Shown piece by piece: positions 1 through 8,873 of a DNA stretch of 51,480 nt (position 1 is its first letter; every line of letters begins with the position of its first letter). A program made the position numbers and the translations under genes. The stretch comes from Sideroxydans sp. GTDB taxonomy: Bacteria; Pseudomonadota; Gammaproteobacteria; Burkholderiales; Gallionellaceae. Under the pieces are notes generated by a model. It saw only the letters and a program-made list of their open reading frames with translations, was not told where the DNA came from and did not search any database. The stretch spans positions 1 through 51,480 of the forward strand of contig PNNY01000004.1 in NCBI GenBank assembly GCA_013824485.1, written 5' to 3'.

Positions 1-26
1 ATTATCAACCCACACAAGGAGCCACC

Positions 27-464
27 ATGAAGAAGCAATCGATCTTAGTCGCATCTCTTATCACATTCGCACTTTCCATACCTCAGGCACAAGCAGCAGA
101 GCCCCTCGAACTGCAAAAAGTTATGAAGGATCTGGGTAGGAATATGCAGGTCATCACCGACGGTATCTCACGCGAAGATTGGGAGTTGGTTGCCAAGACA
201 GCTCCGTTGATCGCGTCTCATCCCCAGCCCCCAGTTTCTGAAAAGATGCGCATCATGAAATTCATGGGGCCAGAGATGTCCAAGTTCAAAGCATTAGACG
301 GCGAGACGCATGAGGCCGCGCATAGTCTTGAGCATGCCGCACATGAGAAGGACGGGCAAAAAGTCATCGCGGCTTTTCAGCAGGTGCAAACCAGCTGTTT
401 GAATTGCCACCAGACCTTTCGGGGCAAGTTCGTCGAACATTTCTACGGTACTGCAAGTAAGTAA
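27..464 (+). CDS. Cytochrome c'/c556-like periplasmic monohaem protein
   Basis: The 145-residue product has a typical Sec signal peptide (KK, a hydrophobic core, then AQAAEP at about residues 20-26) and one haem-binding CLNCH motif close to the C-terminus. That layout (helical bundle, C-terminal CXXCH) is the cytochrome c'/c556 fold. It should be a periplasmic haem protein for electron transfer or gas binding; which one cannot be read from sequence. A clear AAGGAG lies just upstream of the ATG. It is followed by a second cytochrome of the same general type and a membrane protein, apparently as one transcription unit. The operon's 5' end lies outside the window. Confidence 0.85.
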   Translation: MKKQSILVASLITFALSIPQAQAAEPLELQKVMKDLGRNMQVITDGISREDWELVAKTAPLIASHPQPPVSEKMRIMKFMGPEMSKFKALDGETHEAAHSLEHAAHEKDGQKVIAAFQQVQTSCLNCHQTFRGKFVEHFYGTASK

Positions 465-503
465 ATCGGTCGTTGATGCGTCATCACCCAGAGAGAAAAC
501 AAT

Positions 504-971
504 ATGAGGAATTGTAAATTGAGCTGGATTTTGGTTGCCTTGCTGGCCATTGTCGTTGCTGCATTGGGCTACAAATTCACAGTCGGCAATGTGCAACCCT
601 CTGACGATGGGCGGCAGGCGGTCATGTTGAGTAAAGATGAGCGTAATGCGCTGTTGTTAGAGATGCGTGTGTGGTTGCAAAGTTCGCAAGGCATCTTGGC
701 GGCCGCATCAGAGAAGGATTTTGATGCCGTCATCAAGTCTGCCAAAGCATCCGGCATGGAAGCCGAGGCAGATACACCGGGTTCGTTGTTCAGGAAACTT
801 CCCGTCGAAATGAAGACGCTGGGTTTCGATACACGCAGCAAGTTCGACAACATTGCTGTTGAGGCCGAAAAGTCGAAGGATAGTAGTCTCGTCGTCAAGA
901 AATTGAGCATGGCCATGAATAACTGCATCGCCTGCCACGAGATGTATCGCTTCGTTGAAGAAACCAAATAA
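504..971 (+). CDS. Membrane-anchored or secreted cytochrome c'/c556-like protein
   Basis: The 155-residue product starts with a short basic stretch and a strong hydrophobic helix (about residues 8-23) that lacks an obvious AXA cleavage site, so it may be an uncleaved anchor. A single CIACH haem motif sits about 11 residues from the C-terminus, as in the preceding gene. The two proteins share the C-terminal CXXCH architecture but little obvious sequence, so they are probably distant paralogues. The gene lies 39 bases after its neighbour and is likely co-transcribed. The physiological partner is unknown. Confidence 0.8.
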   Translation: MRNCKLSWILVALLAIVVAALGYKFTVGNVQPSDDGRQAVMLSKDERNALLLEMRVWLQSSQGILAAASEKDFDAVIKSAKASGMEAEADTPGSLFRKLPVEMKTLGFDTRSKFDNIAVEAEKSKDSSLVVKKLSMAMNNCIACHEMYRFVEETK

Positions 972-988
972 TCCAAGGAGACATAAGC

Positions 989-1396
989 ATGACTTCACTT
1001 AAACAACCCCGAGGATGGCTGATCAGTTCACTCGCCATCGTGGCGGTTCTATTTGGTTTGATGACGATTAAGGAAGGTGGCGCTGTGTTGCTGGGCAATG
1101 AGGCGGCAGTAGAAGCGGCCGGGAACTATGTCCCATTCGTCCTCTGGTTCAACTTCTTGTCGGGCTTTGCCTACATAGCTGCCGGCGTTGGATTGTGGCT
1201 ACAGCAACGTTGGGCCATTTGGCTAGCAGTGGCAATTGCCGCAGCAATCGCACTCACATTCATCGGTTTCGGCATGCACATAAGTTCCGGTGGTGCTTAT
1301 GAGAAACGCACGGTTATTGCAATGATTATGCGTACTGTGGTGTGGTTCGTAATTGCGGGAGCAACGATTCAAATGTTGTTGCGCAAACGTAATTGA
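989..1396 (+). CDS. Four-helix inner-membrane protein of unknown function
   Basis: The 135-residue protein has four predicted membrane helices (about residues 11-28, 46-66, 72-94 and 108-128) and ends with a basic tail (RKRN). No domain was recognised. An AAGGAGA precedes the ATG, and only 17 bases separate it from the second cytochrome gene, so it is probably the last gene of the cytochrome operon. A role as membrane partner of the cytochromes is only an inference from context. Confidence 0.75.
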   Translation: MTSLKQPRGWLISSLAIVAVLFGLMTIKEGGAVLLGNEAAVEAAGNYVPFVLWFNFLSGFAYIAAGVGLWLQQRWAIWLAVAIAAAIALTFIGFGMHISSGGAYEKRTVIAMIMRTVVWFVIAGATIQMLLRKRN

Positions 1397-1950
1397 AGAT
1401 ATTACTAAAGGTGAGTTGCTTCAGGTCTCCTGATTTGAATGTTTCGGAGTATGAAGAGTGGCGGATTGATTGTCCCCTTTAGGATGGAATGCGGCCATCC
1501 CCTTGGAATGATTCGTCAGTCATTTCATAAAATGACCAACGTCTCTTTAGGCCGAGAAGCGGACTTCAATACAACATCTTCGACCGACGGTTCAGTCCAC
1601 TATCCCGCCCATGGTAAACGTCAGCTTTCTGGCATCGAACCCTCAAGCCTGACTGACTCAAAGTGGCCGGTAGTGCTAGTTCGACATGTTACTCGACTAA
1701 CGGCTCTTAAATTGCAACAGACACTTTTCATATGGATAATTGCCGCCGTAAATAGGCATCAAACCCAGTTGCGCTCCTGAGCATTTTGATTGGCGGGTTT
1801 CACCAGAATACGCAAGCGACTAAGTTTGGCATTTTTTCACGCTGGTCGATACGACAGCCACCTGCGTCGGTGTTGGAATTTATGCTGTGTAGGAGAACTC
1901 CGCCGCGTATCGGAGGAGTTGGTCTAGAAAACACACCGAAGGCGCTACGG
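1397..1950. other. About 550 bases without a convincing gene, left flank of the recombinase operon
   Basis: The open frames here (plus strand 1439-1780 and 1786-2058, minus strand 1800-2051) have no recognisable domain, no good ribosome-binding site and an unnatural residue mix, so I read the stretch as non-coding. The left end of the mobile element should lie here or further left. I searched by eye for the missing 3' half of the redoxin gene that is cut at 7908 and did not find it. Confidence 0.5.
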
Positions 1951-2373
1951 TCAATTTGGGGATTTCTGTCCCCGGAGCTTTTTGCCAAAGATCGATGTGA
2001 CCTTTTCACCCGTGAGCGCCGCCTTCTCTTTGGCCCACTGCTCACGTTCATCCCATAACTGTTTTATCAAGGAGACCTCGCGGGTCAGCGCATCCTCCCA
2101 TAAATTTCGGTACTTATCGACATCCGCCTTTAGATTCTCAATCCTCTCTTTCTGCGAATCGTCCGGTTTGGACAGCTCTACCTCGGCGTTATCGATAGCC
2201 TCAATGAGATCCTTGAAGATAGGACGTATACGCTTTATCGCCCCTTTCTTTCTTCCGGCCTCAAGAGCTACTGTGTCATTATTGATGCGGGATCCTTTGG
2301 GGACGACTTTCGGCTTTCCCTTTTTAAGTCGCTCCAGCGCATCGAAGTAGTCTGCGAGATAGTTATTATCCAT
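1951..2373 (-). CDS. Small coiled-coil accessory protein of the recombinase operon (TnpC-like)
   Basis: This 140-residue, highly charged protein has an N-terminal segment around INNDTVALEAGRKKGAIK (about residues 33-50), like the short helix-turn-helix-like start seen in small accessory proteins of Tn554-type elements. A long heptad-like helix follows (about residues 55-120). The ATG at 2373 overlaps the stop of the preceding recombinase gene by eight bases, which argues for translational coupling; a start six bases earlier would be TTG. In Tn554, TnpC influences frequency and orientation of transposition, and a similar role is inferred here only from position and shape. Confidence 0.6.
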   Translation of the reverse strand: MDNNYLADYFDALERLKKGKPKVVPKGSRINNDTVALEAGRKKGAIKRIRPIFKDLIEAIDNAEVELSKPDDSQKERIENLKADVDKYRNLWEDALTREVSLIKQLWDEREQWAKEKAALTGEKVTSIFGKKLRGQKSPN

Positions 2374-4423
2374 GACCAACCCCTGTTGAATGTGTCTCAG
2401 GGACTCCTACAGGCCGCCAAAGTGCCTCAACCTGTTCCAATGCCTGCAGATCTTCACTCTCGACCCGGTGGGTGATGGTGTCAGGGCTAATGTGTGCCAG
2501 CATGCCGCGTTTGGCCTTGATGACTTGGATAATTTTAGAATGCTTGCCGACCAGGTTCTTGCAGCCCTTAGTTGCGCAGACTGTGTTAACAAGCGCTATG
2601 CCAGTCCTCTTTTCGCATGGGCCAAGCTTGGTACAACCTCCGATTGGTCCACTCTTATAGGCCATTGTCCCGCTCTTGATGGCTACCTGAACCTGTTCAC
2701 GTGTCATCAGCTTGCCTTTCTGCCTTTGAGTATCATAGAAGTTTCCAGCTCCTCCATAGAGAGGCTCCTCACTCTTTAGAACGTCCCATACGAACGAAAG
2801 AAGCTCTGCTTCTTCCTCTGTTTCCTGCCACTCCTTGACGACATGCTTATTGAAGCCCTTTGGGTCCTCAATAAAGAAGTTTTTGGCAAATGTGCTGCCA
2901 TTCGCGTAGTAGGAACTCATGTCGTTGCTGATGTGCTGCAGCTGGCGACGGAGAGATGACAGACGGACACACCCACTGGCACGCGCATATAGCGCGAGCG
3001 AACGCCGAAGCTGGTGCGACCTCAGCGGCCATATCCGGCCAACTTGGAATTCTTCTTCGTCATGCCAGTTGCGGAATGGGTCGATGTCCTCCAGTTCGGC
3101 AACGTCTTCCTCCTTGATTACAGGAATAAGCCTTGCAACAAGTGATTCATAATATTTTGTAGATACCCTTAAGTTCGTTACCACCCTAAAAGGCACAGAC
3201 CCGGATGTATCGAACCCTTGACTGTTATTCCAAGGCAAATAGTTGGTGGAGATAAATAGTCGAAATATGTCCTTATCATCGTCCTTCTTACTTGGCTTTA
3301 TGCCTATGGATTCGTAGATCACGGACGACAGTTTCTGCGCGATGCGAATTGCACGGAAACCGTTCTCTTCGGTAGTTACCCATTGGGCTCTTCGTTTTCG
3401 TCCACCATTCAACTTGGTGGTGTATCCCTCAATCAGGGCATATTTGCGACCATTACGGCCCTCTGTCTTCATGCAGTCAAAGGGCAGATATATAACCTCT
3501 TTGTCACGCATGGCCGAAAAGGTGTGAATCTGTTGTTTGCATACCAGATACACAGCGTGCACGACTGAGCATAATCCATTCAGTTCTCTATTTTTGCCGT
3601 ACCTGTCAAACAGGTCACCCAGTGAGGTTTCCCCAAGTAAATCCGGGCCAACCACAACACCTCTGGTTCCCGTGCGCTTTGCATCAGCGTCGCGCCAAGC
3701 TTTCACTGCACCACGCAGGGTGGAGATTAATTTGTCTAGGTGACTCTCGATAAACGTCAACTCGGTATCAAGATTATTAATCCACTCGGAGTAAATCCGC
3801 GTAGGTAGAGGGGCGTGTTGTTTAATGCTTTCTTGATGCTTGATGGCTAGCAGACTCAATTTATCCCAGAACGTCGTGCGAGCTACGGGAAATGCCGCCT
3901 TATCTGAGTTTTGGGCATAAAGCGAATTAAGCAAATTTCGCAAGTGCATCGCGTCTTTATTGCGGATTTTGCCTATGAACTTATCCAACAACTCAGCACG
4001 CCTCAATACCTCCCCAACGCCGCAATCCGCCTCTTCAGCATACAACGCAATTTTGCGCGACATATACTGAATGTGGTGAAGACTTGAAACACCGATACCT
4101 GTATAGCTTTTGCTATACATAATATTGCACATCAGGTGCTGCAATTCTCGAATACGCATCAATCTTTGTGGAGTTATTTCGGATTCATTGATTTTTCGAT
4201 TGGCTTTGTTTTGCCAGTAATCAAAGTACAACCTCGTCGTCTGTCCGTGCGCGTGGTAGGAAGTCAAATCCCATACCAAATCGCCTGCTCTGGAGACAAC
4301 CTCTCCTTTGTTATTTCGAGCCACAACGTGATCTAGATGTAACTCAGTACCATCACCCATCCAAGGATCGGGCGGTAGCGCCCCCTTTGGTAGCTTGATG
4401 CGAGATTCTGCTTCCAAAATCAT
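2366..4423 (-). CDS. Large tyrosine-recombinase-like protein, third of the operon
   Basis: The 685-residue protein shows a tyrosine-recombinase C-terminal half: a box I-like arginine in AMRDKEVIYLP (about 306-316), an HQLRR motif near residue 468 for the HxxR pair, and QHISNDMSSYY near 490-500 carrying the second histidine and candidate nucleophile tyrosines. A cluster of four cysteines follows near residues 600-625 (CTKLGPC, CATKGC) and may bind a metal. The N-terminal 300 residues resemble nothing I recognise. Its ATG overlaps the stop of the upstream gene as ATGA. The length exceeds simple phage integrases (about 400 residues) and is close to Tn554 TnpB. Confidence 0.7.
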   Translation of the reverse strand: MILEAESRIKLPKGALPPDPWMGDGTELHLDHVVARNNKGEVVSRAGDLVWDLTSYHAHGQTTRLYFDYWQNKANRKINESEITPQRLMRIRELQHLMCNIMYSKSYTGIGVSSLHHIQYMSRKIALYAEEADCGVGEVLRRAELLDKFIGKIRNKDAMHLRNLLNSLYAQNSDKAAFPVARTTFWDKLSLLAIKHQESIKQHAPLPTRIYSEWINNLDTELTFIESHLDKLISTLRGAVKAWRDADAKRTGTRGVVVGPDLLGETSLGDLFDRYGKNRELNGLCSVVHAVYLVCKQQIHTFSAMRDKEVIYLPFDCMKTEGRNGRKYALIEGYTTKLNGGRKRRAQWVTTEENGFRAIRIAQKLSSVIYESIGIKPSKKDDDKDIFRLFISTNYLPWNNSQGFDTSGSVPFRVVTNLRVSTKYYESLVARLIPVIKEEDVAELEDIDPFRNWHDEEEFQVGRIWPLRSHQLRRSLALYARASGCVRLSSLRRQLQHISNDMSSYYANGSTFAKNFFIEDPKGFNKHVVKEWQETEEEAELLSFVWDVLKSEEPLYGGAGNFYDTQRQKGKLMTREQVQVAIKSGTMAYKSGPIGGCTKLGPCEKRTGIALVNTVCATKGCKNLVGKHSKIIQVIKAKRGMLAHISPDTITHRVESEDLQALEQVEALWRPVGVPETHSTGVGHG

Positions 4424-6360
4424 GTGATTACTCCTAACTCAAGGAAGAGATGATATTTTTCAGCCCAGAAATGCGTCAGTTCCCCATCTTCAAATACTTC
4501 CACCTTTACCCGCTTAACCATCGACTCGCAGTCACCAACACTGGCAATGGCTGTCAGATCCTCCTCACATTTCTGTATAAGCGGGCGCAGAGCTTTTTCG
4601 TGTGCTGGACCAAGGATTAGCTGTTCCATCAGAAACGCAGCCGATGCAATTTTTCGTGCGTCCTCTTCGTCCGCAACGAGACACCGGTGCAAACAGTACC
4701 AACACCCTCCATCACAACTAGGCTGAAACATGGGGTCGTCACTCATTCCATCCGGGTGTCCATAGCTTTCGCAACCGCCGCCTTGCTCAAGAGGCGCCGC
4801 CCCCCCCAATTCGTCGCGCGACACAACCACTTTTTGCTTCTTTGCAGTGTCGGAAATTTTCCGGAGGAAGGCCGTCATGTCATCGCGGTGATCTACTGAT
4901 GAGCCGCGCCCATATTTCTTGTTTTCAGTCTCTTCGTCGTGTCCCATCACTTTTGCAGCGATGGCGGTCTCGTAATGCCTCAGATACCAGTCGTCTACTG
5001 TGGCACGGATTTGCCTAGGGCGGATGACGGTTATTTTCACATCAATGCTTTTCATTAATGCGTAAATCGTTTCCAGCCCCTTGTCTGTGATTTGAGTTGG
5101 GGCGTCCAAATTTTTTTGCTTAACGCCCACAGCAAGGAACAAATATGGGTGGTGTTGGTTATCCAGCATGTAATTGCGTAATTCCATGAACTTACGCAAC
5201 GATGGCATAAAGCTGACCGGCACTATTAATGTCACAACTTTCCCAGAAGCGCGGTATTTAATTGCGCGGTAGTTTTGGTTAACTACTTCTGCATCAATAA
5301 CGTCTCCGGATTCGATCTCCCGTATAACTGCAAGATTTCCACCTGTGTTTGCCATAAAAAGCAACAGGAATGCATGATGTGCTGACGTAGCTAGTTGAAT
5401 ACGTATTCGATGACGATAATTCGCATTTGCCTCATCGATCAGCCGCTTCGCGTCAGTTATTAATTTGTCTGCTAGAACACGTTTGGCCCTTTCAGTTTTA
5501 ACCTTGTACCAATGCCAGATTTCATCAATTGTGGCCAAACGGCCTCTTTTGTAATCATATGGCCAATTGGGTTTGCCAAGTCTTACCCTTTCTTCTCCCC
5601 ACAAGTGTGGAGGCAAGTTCCATACGTTCGTCGGAAATATCCAAAGATGGTTTCCAGTTTCCCAATTCAGGGACTCGGGTAGTTTCAGCTCGTACGGAAA
5701 TGGCTTGTTGTTTAGCAGCAGGTCAGCTAGGCCATCGAACATCATCTCAGCCATGGCAAGCGTATGCGCAAAGTCATCGCTGTTTGCAGGCTCTGTTCCT
5801 TTCCGTGCCCCTTGGTTCCTATCTCTAATCAGACAAACACCTTGGCCAAACTCTGGATTTCCAGTGACGGCTGCAAGGAGTTTCATGACATGCGACTGCC
5901 TTGCAAAGGCAGTCGGAGCTTCAATGTTTCCCTGTTGAAAAATCTCGTTCACATGGGCCACATAACCAAGGTATGCTCTCTCCATCACGTCTTTACATGT
6001 CAAACATTCGACATGGTCATTGCGATCCGACCAATCTACAAACATACCAAAGGCGAGCAACTCCCCATACATTGTTGAAGGTCGCTTGCTGACCATCATT
6101 TCAGAGGCTACTTTGATGAGCTGTTTAACCACCGCACGCCTTTTTGGCAGGAGTGTTGACTCTTCTACCTGCGAGGGCTTTTTTGCTGCGCGCTGTTCTT
6201 CTGAGCGTAACGCATAACATAGAGAACCCACATCGATAAACTTAGAGCCAACCTTCACGATCACCTGCTCCGGATGAAGGATTCGCACCGCAGTTCTTAA
6301 TGGTAATTCCAGAACATAGTGCTGACGCGTGGTGAATATGGGGTCAGTCGGCTTATTCAT
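4420..6360 (-). CDS. Large tyrosine-recombinase-like protein, second of the operon
   Basis: The 646-residue protein has a late recombinase-like domain: TGGNLAVIREI near residue 345 in the place of box I, RPRQIRAT near 450 where HxxR is usual (here RxxR), then MGHDEETENKKYGRG near 472-486 with the second histidine and a tyrosine. A compact cysteine cluster follows near 535-560 (CDGGCWYCLHRC), probably a metal site. The altered box II means it might act as a non-catalytic or specialised partner. The ATG at 6360 overlaps the upstream stop by eight bases. An in-frame start at 6417 would overlap far more and is less likely. Confidence 0.7.
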   Translation of the reverse strand: MNKPTDPIFTTRQHYVLELPLRTAVRILHPEQVIVKVGSKFIDVGSLCYALRSEEQRAAKKPSQVEESTLLPKRRAVVKQLIKVASEMMVSKRPSTMYGELLAFGMFVDWSDRNDHVECLTCKDVMERAYLGYVAHVNEIFQQGNIEAPTAFARQSHVMKLLAAVTGNPEFGQGVCLIRDRNQGARKGTEPANSDDFAHTLAMAEMMFDGLADLLLNNKPFPYELKLPESLNWETGNHLWIFPTNVWNLPPHLWGEERVRLGKPNWPYDYKRGRLATIDEIWHWYKVKTERAKRVLADKLITDAKRLIDEANANYRHRIRIQLATSAHHAFLLLFMANTGGNLAVIREIESGDVIDAEVVNQNYRAIKYRASGKVVTLIVPVSFMPSLRKFMELRNYMLDNQHHPYLFLAVGVKQKNLDAPTQITDKGLETIYALMKSIDVKITVIRPRQIRATVDDWYLRHYETAIAAKVMGHDEETENKKYGRGSSVDHRDDMTAFLRKISDTAKKQKVVVSRDELGGAAPLEQGGGCESYGHPDGMSDDPMFQPSCDGGCWYCLHRCLVADEEDARKIASAAFLMEQLILGPAHEKALRPLIQKCEEDLTAIASVGDCESMVKRVKVEVFEDGELTHFWAEKYHLFLELGVIT

Positions 6361-7828
6361 TTTTAAAGCCGTTTTTTGCGGTATCGATCCATGCCTGGAC
6401 TTGATCGCCGTACTCATTAACGGCCGTGAAGATCCTCTCCATCTGCGCCCTGTAGTCCAAATACTGGTCGGTTGTTGCGCTTGATTCGTGCCACATTAAA
6501 GTTCTGAGAATCTGCCTTGCCTTGTCTAAAGTTATCACGCCCGCTTGCACCATTTTGACCAACTTAGCCTCGGTGTTCATTCCGAATGTTGCGCGCAAAT
6601 CATGAATGCGGAAGTGGAAGTTTTTGTCGTGCCTCTCCTGAATCATTGGAATTAGGCGATCCTTCAGATACTGCCGGACGGTGCCACCCTTTTTATGGTG
6701 CCGCCGTTTAAATTCTGGATTGAAATTGAGCGTGGTTTCCTTGCTCTCAAAGTAGTGGGTTCCTTGCTGCGTGAGAAAGAGGTGCTGTTCTAAGTGATCC
6801 CCCCCTGGGGCACGGCTGCAGCGGGATCGAGTACGCGGGGAAAGTGCATATGAATGCATGACATCGTAGAGCGCCTTAGGGACCATTAGAATCGCTTTTT
6901 TATCGTTTTTTGTATCGATGCCAGTCCCGGGGCCTGCAGTGATTTTCACGACCTCGCCCCCTCCACTTATCGACTTTGAAAGCTTGGGATGTGGATTTGC
7001 AAAGTGCCTTCTTCTAAGCGTACCTACCGTCTGAATGCGAGCCCCTGTCAGCACAATGAAGAGCAAGATCAAGTAAATCTCGGGATTGCGTAATTCCTTT
7101 GCCGCATCAAAGACCCATCGTTGTTCGATTTCCGGAAGAGGGCGCAACTCTCCTCCATCCATGATGGTGCCGTCGAAAGGATCGGTCGTTTCCGGGGTCT
7201 TAATGCTCAAGTTCGTTGTTTTTACGTTCTTTGATACGGAGAACCCCTGCTTGTTTTTGTAGATCAGGTTGTAAGTTCTTTCTTCCCAGGGAGCGAAATC
7301 AAACTGGAAGTATTGCTTCTCCATGAGCCAACGATAAAAGGCTATGACAGTTCCCATTCGTCTCTTGGCCGTCTTGGGTTTCACCTCCTGCGCATATATC
7401 CAACTTTGTAAGAATTCGCGATATCGATAAGTAACACGCGCCTGTTTGAATTTTGGGAAATGAAACAGTAGGTCGCCTGGATGATCGTCATTGTCAATCC
7501 ACTCCTTGAAGGCGCCAAGATCCTCCGCGATGCTCCCGTAGGACTCCATGTTGGGCCGAGTTTCCCCTTCCAACTTGTCCAAAATATAGAGGCAGGCTAG
7601 GTCCCAAGGGCTTCCGTCACGATTAAATGCAATCGGAAAGAGGTTGTAGTTGCACCTAGCCCCGGTGTCGGAATCAACGAAAGGCCTGTAGAAATAAGTC
7701 AGGGCCTTTCTCCCAATTCCCTGTTTGATAGGGCGAGTTAACGCGCCTTCATCATCTTTGTCGCAAGTTTCCGAGAGAACAAAAACTGGAAGATCAATCT
7801 TGCGTTCTACAATCTTTAATGTGGACAC
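6353..7828 (-). CDS. Tyrosine recombinase/integrase, first gene of the mobile operon
   Basis: The 491-residue protein carries the full catalytic set of the family: box I arginine in TGARIQTVGTLRRR (about residue 262), HDLR near 409, and WHESSATTDQYLDY near 447-460 with the second histidine and the nucleophile tyrosine. The N-terminal part should be the core-binding domain. It starts with GTG, preceded by GGAG at a good distance. The gene begins only about 80 bases inside the presumed right end of the element, as expected for an integrase gene next to its attachment site. It probably does the strand exchange with the next two proteins as partners. Confidence 0.85.
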   Translation of the reverse strand: MSTLKIVERKIDLPVFVLSETCDKDDEGALTRPIKQGIGRKALTYFYRPFVDSDTGARCNYNLFPIAFNRDGSPWDLACLYILDKLEGETRPNMESYGSIAEDLGAFKEWIDNDDHPGDLLFHFPKFKQARVTYRYREFLQSWIYAQEVKPKTAKRRMGTVIAFYRWLMEKQYFQFDFAPWEERTYNLIYKNKQGFSVSKNVKTTNLSIKTPETTDPFDGTIMDGGELRPLPEIEQRWVFDAAKELRNPEIYLILLFIVLTGARIQTVGTLRRRHFANPHPKLSKSISGGGEVVKITAGPGTGIDTKNDKKAILMVPKALYDVMHSYALSPRTRSRCSRAPGGDHLEQHLFLTQQGTHYFESKETTLNFNPEFKRRHHKKGGTVRQYLKDRLIPMIQERHDKNFHFRIHDLRATFGMNTEAKLVKMVQAGVITLDKARQILRTLMWHESSATTDQYLDYRAQMERIFTAVNEYGDQVQAWIDTAKNGFKNE

Positions 7829-7887
7829 CTAAACGCTCCGCTAAGAGATTAGCAGTCCATTTTACTATAACTTGGGTGGGGTGGTAT

Positions 7888-8046
7888 TTACAAAGAAACT
7901 TGCCTGTAGTTGCAGATGAACATCACCAGCAGACCGTTCTTACCGCGCGCACTTTCGAGTGTGTGGCGCTTGCCATCTACGCCCAGCAAGTCAAACGGGC
8001 GTGCCTTCCAGCCGAAATCACAAAGAGGGGGTTGCAGACTGACCAT
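7888..8046 (-). pseudogene. 5' fragment of a redoxin (AhpC/TSA, thioredoxin-like) gene, cut by the mobile element
   Basis: Translated leftward from the ATG at 8046, the first 45 or so codons read as a redoxin N-terminus: CDFGWKARPFDLLGVDGK, then GKNGLLVMFICN. In this family MFICN is followed by HCPYV, with the active-site cysteine. Here homology stops exactly after FICN at about 7909 and eight unrelated codons run to a stop at 7888. The remaining roughly 140 residues of the family are missing. The gene is therefore broken, and the junction marks the right end of the recombinase element. The intact gene would have been divergent from rsmE. Confidence 0.8.
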
Positions 8047-8126
8047 TCTAGATACACTCCCAAAATACAGCGTTATTCTTCTGCCCGTTATATTATCACG
8101 CCCATCCCCAATGCCCTTTGATTGCT

Positions 8127-8864
8127 ATGGCTGCACCACGCTTCTACTGCCCACCTCCGCTACCGCTGAGTACTAACGCCGAGCTGCCGCCCGATGCGGC
8201 CCATCACGCCAGCCGTGTGTTGCGTCTACGCGTCGGCGATGCGGTGCAGATCTTCGATGGTTTGGGCAATGCGCTGGATGCGACCATCCATGCCATCAAC
8301 GGCAAGCATGTGTTGCTAGGTAACCTGCAGACCGTGCTTGATACCAGCTCGTCGAATCTGCACATTCATTTGGCGCAAGCCATGTGTTCCAGCGAAAAGA
8401 TGGATTGGGTCATTCAAAAAGCGACCGAATTGGGTGCGACGAGTATCCAGCCCGTGCAGACGCAGCGCAGCGTGGCAAAGCTGTCCGAGACTCGTGCTGA
8501 AAAACGCAGCGCGCACTGGCAAGGCGTCACCGTCGCCGCGTGTGAACAAAGCGGGCGCAACACCTTGCCTGTCACTCATGCGCCTATGGAGTTGGAGGCG
8601 TGGCTAGAAACTCAGCGCGGCAGTTCGCATAAGAAGTTCATCCTACTGCCCGAAGGTGCGAATGGCCTACATGAACAGATGGGGATCGAGAAGGATGTCG
8701 TACTACTGATCGGTCCCGAAGGCGGCTTTACCTCTGACGAGGCGCTTAGAGCACAACATACAGGCTTCGTCCCCATCCGTCTTGGCCCGCGCGTGCTGCG
8801 CACTGAGACGGCTGCCATTACGGGTATCGCGGCCATGCAGACACTGTGGGGCGATTTTCGTTAA
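8127..8864 (+). CDS. rsmE: 16S rRNA (uracil-1498-N3)-methyltransferase RsmE
   Basis: The 245-residue protein matches RsmE: an N-terminal PUA-like part (RFYCPPPL, then HHASRVLRLRVGD) and a C-terminal SPOUT methyltransferase knot with LLIGPEGGFTSDEA (about 195-208) and LGPRVLRTETAAITGIA near the end. It methylates U1498 of 16S rRNA in the 30S subunit, using S-adenosylmethionine. I take the ATG at 8127, which gives the usual MAAPRFYC start; an in-frame TTG lies three codons earlier. The gene is followed closely by a small tautomerase. Confidence 0.93.
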   Translation: MAAPRFYCPPPLPLSTNAELPPDAAHHASRVLRLRVGDAVQIFDGLGNALDATIHAINGKHVLLGNLQTVLDTSSSNLHIHLAQAMCSSEKMDWVIQKATELGATSIQPVQTQRSVAKLSETRAEKRSAHWQGVTVAACEQSGRNTLPVTHAPMELEAWLETQRGSSHKKFILLPEGANGLHEQMGIEKDVVLLIGPEGGFTSDEALRAQHTGFVPIRLGPRVLRTETAAITGIAAMQTLWGDFR

Positions 8865-8873
8865 GGAGTGACT

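Larger units (their letters stand above)
1951..7908. mobile_element. Core of an integrative element with three tyrosine-recombinase-like genes
   Basis: Four leftward genes (7828 to 1951) overlap each other by 4-8 bases and encode proteins of 491, 646, 685 and 140 residues. The three large ones carry tyrosine-recombinase signatures; the last is a short coiled-coil protein. Tn554-type elements (tnpA, tnpB, tnpC), RIT elements and Gamma-Mobile-Trio islands have comparable multi-gene integration modules, but a set of three large recombinases plus a small coiled-coil protein does not match any of them in a way I can confirm. The right end is placed at about 7908 because the redoxin gene loses homology there. 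The left end is not located, so the start given is only the end of the last gene. Confidence 0.75.

Noticed and set aside
1439-2058. Two plus-strand open frames left of the recombinase operon
   Set aside because: No domain, no ribosome-binding site, and the second runs into the 3' end of the coiled-coil gene on the other strand.
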